Positions 1-5,478 of a stretch of DNA of 14,822 nt are shown here, in pieces (position 1 is the first letter of the stretch; the number at the start of each line of letters is the position of its first letter). The DNA comes from JAISDD01 sp031553935 (GTDB lineage Bacteria > Bacillota > Syntrophomonadia > Syntrophomonadales > Syntrophomonadaceae), in assembly GCA_031553935.1 (NCBI GenBank), contig JAVBKS010000024.1, forward strand, positions 1 to 14,822. The letters run 5' to 3'. The notes under the pieces were generated by a model. That model was not told the origin of the DNA and did not search any database. It was given only the letters and a program-made list of their open reading frames with translations. The translations under genes and the position numbers were made by a program.

Positions 1-369
1 GCTTTCAACTTTTGTATCGAGGCTTTCAACTTTTGTATCGAGGCTTTCGAATCTCGAATCGAGGCTTTCAACTTTTGTATCGAGGCTTTCGAATCTCGAA
101 TCGAGGCTTTCAACTTTTGTATCGAGGCTTCCGAATCTCGAATCGAGGCTTTCAACTTTTGTATCGAGGCTTCCAAACTTGGCATCAATACTTTCAAACC
201 TTGTATCGATTCTATCGAACCTAGCATCAATACTTTCAAACCTTGCATCGATACTTTCAAACCTTGCATCGATATTTTCAAACCTAGCGTCGATACTTTC
301 AAACCTTACATCAATACTTTCAAACCTTACATCAAAGCTTTCTACTTTTGTCTCGATGCCTCCAACCTT
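1..369 (-). repeat. In-frame 21-bp / 42-bp tandem repeat array
   Basis: The DNA behind the heptads is a 21-bp tandem repeat. Distal copies (about 1-177) form nearly identical 42-bp pairs using CTC GAT for Leu-Asp. Proximal copies (about 190-350) are 21-bp units using ATC/ATT GAT for Ile-Asp. All 17 units keep the frame. The two sub-arrays differ in period and codon choice, which suggests two separate expansions. Confidence 0.9.
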
Positions 370-438
370 TGTGTTTAGAGATTGAATATCACCTTGCATT
401 TGGGTCAATATTTGCAATATTTTTTCTTCATTATTCAT
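1..438 (-). CDS. Heptad-repeat coiled-coil protein, unrecognised (3' end outside window)
   Basis: The minus strand is open from an ATG at 438 to the window edge, giving 146 residues without a stop. A strong ribosome binding site (AGGAGGT-like, complement of 446-451) lies about 8 nt upstream and fixes the start. Residues 1-23 are a short non-repetitive head (MNNEEKILQILTQMQGDIQS then LNT). From residue 24 on there are 17 complete heptads plus four residues. The first block resembles RFESIDA; from about residue 87 the heptads alternate KVESLDS and RFESLDT, a 14-residue super-repeat. Hydrophobic residues (V/F and I/L) sit at positions 2 and 5 of each heptad, the 3-4 spacing of a left-handed coiled coil, with charged residues elsewhere. 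No signal peptide or membrane segment is visible. I do not recognise the family; a cytoplasmic rod, a phage-fibre-like stalk or a scaffold are all possible. Any C-terminal domain lies outside the window. The reading frame is well supported; the function is unknown. Confidence 0.85.
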   Translation of the reverse strand, partial: MNNEEKILQILTQMQGDIQSLNTKVGGIETKVESFDVRFESIDVRFESIDARFENIDARFESIDARFESIDARFDRIDTRFESIDAKFGSLDTKVESLDSRFGSLDTKVESLDSRFESLDTKVESLDSRFESLDTKVESLDTKVES

Positions 439-636
439 GCTAAATACCTCCATAGAGTTTGAAAAATCGGCCAATAGGTTTTAAACTAACATCAAAACAT
501 CTGGCAAGGACGAAGGCAAAGGTCTAATTGTACCGCAATCTAAATATTGACATATTATTTACGAAATACCAGCATAGCAAGAGATGTGAGATTTAGATCT
601 AAAAATCTTCAATGATGCTCCCGAACCCTTACCAGA

Positions 637-665
637 ATAATACATTGGAATTAAGTTAATGTCAA
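637..665 (-). promoter_or_regulatory. Sigma-A-type promoter for the coiled-coil gene
   Basis: On the minus strand a perfect -35 TTGACA (complement of 660-665) is followed by exactly 17 nt and a -10 TATTAT (complement of 637-642). Transcription would start near 630 and give a leader of about 190 nt before the ATG at 438. The match is read directly; promoter activity is inferred. Confidence 0.6.
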
Positions 666-818
666 TATATGCCGAAGGGACGGTGCTTTCAAGACCATCA
701 GTAATTGTATTCCAAGCGAAAGTCAGGGTTCACATCCGGAACTGCTTAAAAAGACGAAATAGTGGAATAATACATGCAAAATAGTTCTAAATATGAAACA
801 ATTATATTTAATACAATG

Positions 819-853
819 TGAGAGTACGGGGTATGACAATCTAATTACTCTCA
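819..853. repeat. 8-bp perfect inverted repeat upstream of the acetyltransferase gene
   Basis: TGAGAGTA at 819-826 and TACTCTCA at 846-853 are exact reverse complements separated by 19 nt, 55 nt before the acetyltransferase start. It could be an operator half-site pair or a weak hairpin in the leader. No regulator gene adjoins it, so the role is a guess. Confidence 0.35.
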
Positions 854-907
854 GACTTCTTTGTTAGCCCCAAAAACTCCGGCTCTTAAGAAAAGCGAGG
901 AATCAAA

Positions 908-1570
908 ATGATAATACGCCCCGAACATCCTGAAGATTATCCCGCTATTTTGCGGCTCACATATGAAGCCTTCCTGACACTTGATTATCCTGGTCGACGG
1001 CGGGTGGATGAGCATTACCTGATTTATCTGCTGCAATCTTCGCCCTTCGTCATCCCGGAGCTTTGTTTTGTAGCGGAGCAGGATGGTGAGATCGTTGGGC
1101 ATATTTTGTTCACCAAAAGCGAAATTCGGCTGCCTGACGGACGGGCAAAGGATGCGATTACCTTCGGGCCGCTGAGCATTCTGCCAGAGCGTCAAAGGCA
1201 GGGTATTGGAGCTTCTTTGATTGCTCACAGCATGGAAAAGGCGAGAGATTTGGGCTTTGGAGCTGTATTGATAACAGGGGTGCCAGATTACTATCCAAAA
1301 CTCGGCTTCAAGCGTGCGCGAGATTATGGCCTTACGCTGCCCGATGGTACAGCGGAAGATTTTTTCATGGCCTATGAGCTCCAACCTGCTTATCTTGCCG
1401 GTGGCGGAACGCTTCATTTTCTTCCGCCGCAATTTGAGCAGGCGGAAAAAGATGATGTTGAATTTGCGGACTTTCATGAGAAGTTTATGTCAGAAAATTA
1501 TCCCGCAAGGCTGCCAAGTAAACTTTTCCCATCCAACTTGCATCGAGCAGCTGGAGAAGGAGTTGATTGA
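908..1570 (+). CDS. GNAT-family N-acetyltransferase (YhbS/COG3153-like)
   Basis: Predicted acetyl-CoA-dependent N-acetyltransferase of 220 residues; substrate unknown. The GNAT fold is visible: an N-terminal strand MIIRPEHPEDYPAI, beta-4 (EIVGHILFTKSEIRL, about 61-75), the acetyl-CoA pyrophosphate-binding loop ERQRQGIG (94-101), and the late motif DYYPKLGF (127-134), as in YhbS-type proteins. GAGG at 897-900 lies 7 nt before the ATG. The protein is longer than the usual core of about 170 residues, and the last 20 or so look unnatural. Reading the +1 frame from about 1515 instead gives HPTCIEQLEKELIE and an ATGA overlap with the next gene, so a frameshift near the end is possible. GC content looks higher than in the genes to the right, hinting at transfer. 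First gene of a packed three-gene cassette with two flavoproteins. Confidence 0.88.
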   Translation: MIIRPEHPEDYPAILRLTYEAFLTLDYPGRRRVDEHYLIYLLQSSPFVIPELCFVAEQDGEIVGHILFTKSEIRLPDGRAKDAITFGPLSILPERQRQGIGASLIAHSMEKARDLGFGAVLITGVPDYYPKLGFKRARDYGLTLPDGTAEDFFMAYELQPAYLAGGGTLHFLPPQFEQAEKDDVEFADFHEKFMSENYPARLPSKLFPSNLHRAAGEGVD

Positions 1571-2137
1571 ATGAAGACCTTGATTTTATGTGATCGCGAG
1601 AGTCAGAACTATAAGGGCCTGGATATAAGTGCCCAAGTGTTGACTGCAGTGCGTGAGGCCGAAAACGAAGCTCAATTAGTCGTCCTTGACGGAGATAGTA
1701 TTCGACCTTGCCAAGGCTGTTTCAATTGTTGGGTGAAAACTCCGGGTATCTGCATTATGAACAATGACTGTGTAAATGAGATTGCCGCCCAAGAAATGCG
1801 TTCTGATGCCGTGATTATACTATCAAAAATCACTTATGGCGGGTACAGTTATGACATTAAAAAGTTCTTGGACCGTTCTATTCAAAATATCATGCCCTAT
1901 TTCGAAATTGTAAGCGGGCTAATGCGTCACAAGCGCCGATATCCGCAATTTCCTTATATGATTACTATTGGCTATGGCGATTGTACGCCTCAAGAGCGCC
2001 ACACATTTACGAGCCTTGTGGAGAATAATTCTTTTAATATGCGGCCTCCTGGGTATTTCACCATTGTCTTGGGTAGCGGTGTTGAGATGAGTACAGCCAT
2101 GAAATCCCTGACGAAGCGATTAGCACTGGAGGTTTAA
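1571..2137 (+). CDS. Iron-sulfur flavoprotein-like oxidoreductase (flavodoxin fold)
   Basis: A 188-residue protein with the compact cysteine motif of iron-sulfur flavoproteins: C47-x2-C50-x2-C53-x7-C61, plus C67. In the Isf family the CX2CX2CX4-7C motif binds a [4Fe-4S] cluster beside FMN and passes electrons from ferredoxin or NAD(P)H to an acceptor. The N-terminal strand MKTLIL fits the flavodoxin fold, but the usual phosphate-binding loop (GSPR-like) is replaced by CDRES, so FMN binding may be altered. Its ATG directly follows the TGA of the acetyltransferase, with AAGGAG at 1557-1562 as ribosome binding site 8 nt before it, implying translational coupling. The next gene starts one base after its stop, also a flavodoxin-fold protein, so the two probably work together. 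The physiological acceptor cannot be told from sequence. Confidence 0.8.
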   Translation: MKTLILCDRESQNYKGLDISAQVLTAVREAENEAQLVVLDGDSIRPCQGCFNCWVKTPGICIMNNDCVNEIAAQEMRSDAVIILSKITYGGYSYDIKKFLDRSIQNIMPYFEIVSGLMRHKRRYPQFPYMITIGYGDCTPQERHTFTSLVENNSFNMRPPGYFTIVLGSGVEMSTAMKSLTKRLALEV

Positions 2138-2794
2138 ATGATGGGCGGTTTAGTATATATTAACGGAAGCCCTAAAACGAAAGACAGTACATCTGCTCTG
2201 CTTATAAATCAAATGGAAAAAATTCTAGGCACCTCTGCTAATATCTATCAAGCAGTGAATCTAATTAGAGGAAATGATTTTACCCTTTTGATGGAAGAAA
2301 TAGAGCAGGCAGATGCTATAGTGATTGCTTTTCCGCTCTATGTCGACTCTGTTCCTGCTCCCTTAATAAAACTCTTTAGTATGATTGAAGAAGCAATAAA
2401 AGCGTCTAACATTACGCGAACAATAGTTTATGCAATCTGCAATTGTGGCTTTCATGAAGCGGAGCACACCACTATAGCGTTAGAAATCGTAGAAAATTTT
2501 GTCCATCGGTCTGGTTTTGCCTGGGGATATGGCATAGGAATTGGTGGCGGGGGAATTGTCGCTACCCAAAAGAAAGACATGGCAAAAGGGATAGCCAAGA
2601 ATGTCTATTTCACTTTGCAGGACATGTCAAATGCTATACAATCAGGAAACTGTAGGGAGCGAAACGTATTTGTAACGCCTAAGTTTCCACGCTTTCTGTA
2701 TAAGTTAACAGGAGACATAAGTTGGAAAATGATGGCTAGAAAAAATGGAGTCGGGAAAAACATGTGGGCTAAGCCCCATCATGATGTCGACTGA
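2138..2794 (+). CDS. Flavodoxin-fold NAD(P)H-dependent oxidoreductase
   Basis: A 218-residue protein that starts VYINGSPKTKDSTSAL. The NGSPK...STS segment (residues 9-17) is the FMN phosphate-binding loop of flavodoxin-like NAD(P)H oxidoreductases. The stretch ADAIVIAFPLYVDSVPAPL (about 59-77) is the typical second strand and flavin-contacting loop, and a Gly-rich GIGIGGGGI segment follows near residue 135. There is no cysteine cluster, unlike the gene before it. ATG 2138 lies one base after the previous stop; GGAGG at 2126-2130 serves both ATG 2138 and the tandem ATG at 2141, so the exact start is uncertain by one codon. Inference: it is the NAD(P)H-oxidising or partner flavoprotein to the Fe-S flavoprotein upstream. 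Substrate unknown. Confidence 0.82.
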   Translation: MMGGLVYINGSPKTKDSTSALLINQMEKILGTSANIYQAVNLIRGNDFTLLMEEIEQADAIVIAFPLYVDSVPAPLIKLFSMIEEAIKASNITRTIVYAICNCGFHEAEHTTIALEIVENFVHRSGFAWGYGIGIGGGGIVATQKKDMAKGIAKNVYFTLQDMSNAIQSGNCRERNVFVTPKFPRFLYKLTGDISWKMMARKNGVGKNMWAKPHHDVD

Positions 2795-2838
2795 AGCTAT
2801 TATCGCTGCTTGAGGTATGGAAAGGAGAGCTAATCGTT

Positions 2839-3357
2839 ATGATCAAGTCGTTTGCCGGAAAATCACCCAGTATTCATCCCAATGCTTATGTTGCCGATAA
2901 TTCCTCGATAATAGGAGATGTTACTCTTGAGGAAGGTTCCAGTTGTTGGTATGGCTCTGTTCTGAGAGGTGATTTTGCTTCCATTCATATTGGCCGCAAT
3001 ACGGCCGTTGAAGATAATGTAATTATACACGGCGATGTTGTCATCGGTGAAAACAATATTGTAGGACATGGGGCTATTCTTCATTCTTGCATTGTAGGGA
3101 ATAACTGTCTTATCGGTATTGGGGTGATAGTGCTGGATAGATGTGTTATCGGGGATAATGTTGTAATAGCAGCGGGGAGCCTGTTAGTGCCGGGAACTGT
3201 AGTCGCGCCTAATAGTATGGTTATGGGTTCTCCTGCTCAAGTGATCAAAGAAATTAGCACTGAGCAAAAGAAATATATTGCTGATGGAGTAGTTAGTTAT
3301 TTGGAATTTGCTCGTGAGCAGTTTGATGAACCAAAACATAATAGCAAGCAAACTTAA
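2839..3357 (+). CDS. Gamma-carbonic-anhydrase-family hexapeptide-repeat protein
   Basis: A 172-residue left-handed beta-helix protein of the gamma-class carbonic anhydrase/PaaY/YrdA family. Hexapeptide turns run from about residue 13 to 135 (for example SIIGDV, VVIGEN, CVIGDN). The three metal-ligand histidines of the family are present in the expected order: H64 (NVIIHGD), H77 and H82 (VGHGAILHSC). The RGDFASIHIG segment (43-52) is also typical. The C-terminal part, residues 136-172, is a charged helix that usually packs on the trimer. Known members are trimers binding Zn or Fe; some hydrate CO2, but many close homologues show no activity, so the reaction is not assured. AAGGAG at 2820-2825 is a somewhat distant ribosome binding site. 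It lies 44 nt after the flavoprotein gene and may belong to the same transcript. Confidence 0.9.
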   Translation: MIKSFAGKSPSIHPNAYVADNSSIIGDVTLEEGSSCWYGSVLRGDFASIHIGRNTAVEDNVIIHGDVVIGENNIVGHGAILHSCIVGNNCLIGIGVIVLDRCVIGDNVVIAAGSLLVPGTVVAPNSMVMGSPAQVIKEISTEQKKYIADGVVSYLEFAREQFDEPKHNSKQT

Positions 3358-3378
3358 ATCTGGTGCTTGCTTGCTATT
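3340..3378. terminator. Terminator-like inverted repeat between convergent genes
   Basis: AATAGCAAGCA (3340-3350) and TGCTTGCTATT (3368-3378) are perfect 11-bp complements around a 17-nt loop. The left arm overlaps the last codons of the carbonic-anhydrase-family gene. The position between two convergent genes suits a bidirectional terminator, but neither side carries a real T-tract, so termination efficiency is doubtful. A second AT-rich pair (GATTAATT 3405-3412 / AATTAATC 3423-3430) overlaps the stop codon of the dUTPase-like gene. Confidence 0.45.
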
Positions 3379-3424
3379 ACGAATATGAACATATTAGACC
3401 TGGTGATTAATTATTGCGAAAAAA

Positions 3425-3808
3425 TTAATCAACGAAATCAGCTTTTACAATGGGTGCAAACACAATTTGGGCAACTTTCTGATCAGGAAATACTTTTATT
3501 GGTTTGTCGGTTATATTCACTAAGAGAATTTTTATTTCTTCAGTGTGTTCGGCATCGATTGTTCCTGGAGTATTGGCTACAATTATGCCTTTGCGCGCCA
3601 TGCCGGAACGGCTTCTTATTTGTCCCTCGAACCCTAATGGTACTTGGATAGCTATTCCTGTTGGCAAACTATGGATTTCACGCGGATAGAGTACAAACTC
3701 TTCCCTGATGGACAATGCTATATCGCAGCCTGATGATTTTTTAGTTTCATATTCCGGTACTTTTGCCCATTCTACTAATTTAGTAAACTTTACTTCTATT
3801 CTTTCCAA
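3425..3808 (-). CDS. dut: Divergent, short dUTPase-like protein
   Basis: Homologue of trimeric dUTP diphosphatase (dUTP to dUMP and PPi). Visible motifs: motif I as SSGCDIAL (25-32), motif II RSRSGMA (65-71), motif III GTIDAEHTEEI (82-92) and motif IV PDQKVAQIVFAPI (108-120). The catalytic Asp of motif III (D85) is kept, but the Tyr that normally stacks on deoxyribose aligns with H88 and the following Gly with E90. The protein ends seven residues after motif IV at 127 residues, so the Gly-rich P-loop-like motif V (canonical length about 145) is missing; the bases beyond the stop do not encode it in any frame. The start is TTG at 3808, chosen because GGAGG (complement of 3816-3820) lies 7 nt upstream and no ATG is near. 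It may be a reduced enzyme, or a dNTP-binding protein with another role. Gene symbol given by homology only. Confidence 0.82.
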   Translation of the reverse strand: MERIEVKFTKLVEWAKVPEYETKKSSGCDIALSIREEFVLYPREIHSLPTGIAIQVPLGFEGQIRSRSGMARKGIIVANTPGTIDAEHTEEIKILLVNITDKPIKVFPDQKVAQIVFAPIVKADFVD

Positions 3809-4139
3809 ATGATTCCCTCCAAGCTCAATAAAATATGAAATTATTTACAATATTTAGCTACAAGTTATTCTAATGCCATTGACTTTATTCTACTATAAAA
3901 TGATACTAAGTATCGAAATTTGTTTTATGCTATCTCCAAACAAACCATTGACGCTAAAACTTGTCTAAAGCGATCGTGATTAGTGGTTGTGCCAGGTGAA
4001 TTTGCATATAACAGCGCGCGCTCTTATGGTTTAACTTCAAAGCACTATAAATCTAAATGCGAATAAGTATAATGAATCACCTTACTTGAACCTTACTATT
4101 AATTATAAGATAATTGGAATGGAGTAGGAAGGTGAAATA
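3809..4139. other. Divergent intergenic region between dUTPase-like and DUF512 genes
   Basis: 331 bases without a gene. Features seen: a small hairpin GATACTAAGTATC (3902-3914), an imperfect 20-bp palindrome centred on AGCGCGCGCT (4008-4027, one mismatched pair), a possible distal plus-strand promoter TTGACT-17-GATACT (3879-3907), and a better proximal one at 4086-4114. I found no convincing minus-strand promoter for the dUTPase-like gene. Confidence 0.5.
4086..4114 (+). promoter_or_regulatory. Predicted sigma-A promoter of the DUF512-der-plsY-gpsA operon
   Basis: TTGAAC (4086-4091) and GATAAT (4109-4114) are separated by exactly 17 nt. Transcription would start near 4121, only about 20 nt before the ATG at 4140, leaving a very short leader that includes the GGAAGGTG ribosome binding site. 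Four to five of six bases match in each box. Confidence 0.45.
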
Positions 4140-5444
4140 ATGTCAGCAGTTATTAAAACTGTGCTGCCAGGCAGTATAGCAGAAGAATTGGGTATTGAAG
4201 CCGGAGATATTCTGCTTGAGATTGGCGGAGATGTCGTTTCCGACATTCTTGATTACCAATTTTATTGTCAAGATGATGAATTTGCATTGGTAATTGAGAA
4301 AAAGGATGGTGTAATATGGGATATAACTATAGAAAAAGACTTGGATGAGGATCTAGGTTTAGTATTCGAAGACTTGATTTTTGACCGTTTGCAGATCTGC
4401 CATAATAAATGCAGATTTTGCTTTGTGGATCAGCTTCCGAAGAATATGAGATCTACTTTATATGTTAAGGATGATGATTATAGATTCTCCTTCCTGTTTG
4501 GAAACTTTATTACTTTAACTAATCTGGAAGATAAGGATTGGGAAAAAATTATTCGTTTACACTTAAGCCCTTTATATGTATCAGTCCATTGCATCCAATC
4601 TGATTTGCGAGCAAGTTTGCTAAAAAACCTCAAGGCAGCTAATATTAAAGCGCAATTGCAATCCTTAAATGACAATGGGATCGAAGTCCATACTCAGATC
4701 GTGCTTTGTCCAGGTGTCAATGATGGTGAAATCCTGGATGAAACTATCAAAGAGTTGGCATTGATTTCGCCGGGGGTTAAAACGGTTGGAATTGTTCCCC
4801 TAGGGTTAACTAATCATAGACAGGGCTTGCCTGAGCTAATGCCTGTTGTTGAACTATTTGCTGCTGATTTAGTTGAAAGAGTAAATAATATGCAAAAGCA
4901 CTATAGGGCTAGTAAAGGATTTGGTTTTGTTTATTTAGCCGATGAGTTTTTCATCAAAGCAAAGTTGGATTTGCCGGATAGTCATTATTATGATGATTTC
5001 GAGCAACTAGAGAATGGCATAGGTATAACCAGATTATTATTAGATGAATTTGAAGAAAGAAAACATGAGTTTGAGAAATATGCTAACAAAGAGAAGATAT
5101 TCATTGTAACCGGTGAATCTTCATTTGTAGTGCTGAGTAAAATAATAATAGCTTTGCAAACCATGAATGTAAAGATCGACTTGCTTCCTATTAAAAACTA
5201 TTTTTTTGGGGAGAGAGTTACAGTTGCCGGATTATTGACTGGATCCGATATAATTAAACATCTGGGCCAAGAGTTTTCAGGAACAAGAATTATTGTTCCC
5301 CAAGTGATGCTAAAGGACAATTCTGAGGAGTTCTTGGACGATCTTAGCATAGCTGATATTGAGGCCAAGTGTAATGTGAATATCTCTGTGGTAGACGGAA
5401 CCATATCCGGTTTGTTATCACTGTTTGCCGCTCAGTATGGATAA
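4140..5444 (+). CDS. DUF512 family protein with PDZ-like and radical-SAM domains
   Basis: A 434-residue protein of the conserved DUF512 family (related to the cyanobacterial TIGR03279 group). The N-terminus (1 to about 65) is a PDZ-like domain: VIKTVLPGSIAEELGIEAGD followed by ILLEIGGDVV. A radical-SAM-type cluster motif CxxxCxxC follows at C87, C91 and C94 (CHNKCRFCFVDQLP), which would bind a [4Fe-4S] cluster and S-adenosylmethionine. The region with YRFSFLFGNFITLTN (about 114-128), characteristic of the family, comes next, and the C-terminal half is DUF512. The reaction is unknown. ATG 4140 has an AGGAAGGTG ribosome binding site 6-7 nt upstream. It is the first gene of the cluster and the next gene, der, starts 34 nt after its stop; this adjacency is common in anaerobic Bacillota, hinting at a role near ribosome or membrane biogenesis, but that is guilt by association. 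Confidence 0.88.
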   Translation: MSAVIKTVLPGSIAEELGIEAGDILLEIGGDVVSDILDYQFYCQDDEFALVIEKKDGVIWDITIEKDLDEDLGLVFEDLIFDRLQICHNKCRFCFVDQLPKNMRSTLYVKDDDYRFSFLFGNFITLTNLEDKDWEKIIRLHLSPLYVSVHCIQSDLRASLLKNLKAANIKAQLQSLNDNGIEVHTQIVLCPGVNDGEILDETIKELALISPGVKTVGIVPLGLTNHRQGLPELMPVVELFAADLVERVNNMQKHYRASKGFGFVYLADEFFIKAKLDLPDSHYYDDFEQLENGIGITRLLLDEFEERKHEFEKYANKEKIFIVTGESSFVVLSKIIIALQTMNVKIDLLPIKNYFFGERVTVAGLLTGSDIIKHLGQEFSGTRIIVPQVMLKDNSEEFLDDLSIADIEAKCNVNISVVDGTISGLLSLFAAQYG

Positions 5445-5478
5445 AATAAGTAGTAATTATAAAAACATGGAGGGAACA

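Larger units (their letters stand above)
439..907. other. Divergent intergenic region
   Basis: This 469-base stretch separates the minus-strand coiled-coil gene from the plus-strand acetyltransferase operon. It holds the minus-strand promoter at 637-665 and the resulting leader of about 190 nt, a perfect 12-bp palindrome TTTAGATCTAAA (592-603), an 11-bp direct repeat GAATAATACAT (near 635 and 764), and an 8-bp inverted repeat (819-853). I see no convincing gene in it. A -10-like TACAAT at 812-817 faces the acetyltransferase gene but has no matching -35. Confidence 0.6.

Noticed and set aside
1..369. CRISPR array
   Set aside because: Repeats are contiguous 21/42-bp units with no unique spacers and keep a coding frame.
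12..385. Plus-strand open frames across the left-edge repeats
   Set aside because: They are antisense readings of the heptad-repeat gene, lack ribosome binding sites and exist because the repeat unit has no stops in those frames. The minus frame has a good ribosome binding site, start and promoter.
547..577. Plus-strand promoter from a perfect TTGACA at 547-552
   Set aside because: No acceptable -10 hexamer lies 16-18 nt downstream, and no gene follows for more than 300 nt.
559..729. Minus-strand 56-codon open stretch in the intergenic region
   Set aside because: It has no usable start codon, and the TTGACA-17-TATTAT promoter lies within it. The protein-like appearance is most likely chance.
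851..1477. 208-codon minus-strand frame opposite the acetyltransferase
   Set aside because: The sense strand carries clear GNAT motifs and a ribosome binding site; the antisense product has no recognisable features.
5425..5478. Upstream ATG for der
   Set aside because: It overlaps the DUF512 gene and has no Shine-Dalgarno; ATG 5479 has GGAGGG and gives the normal N-terminus.
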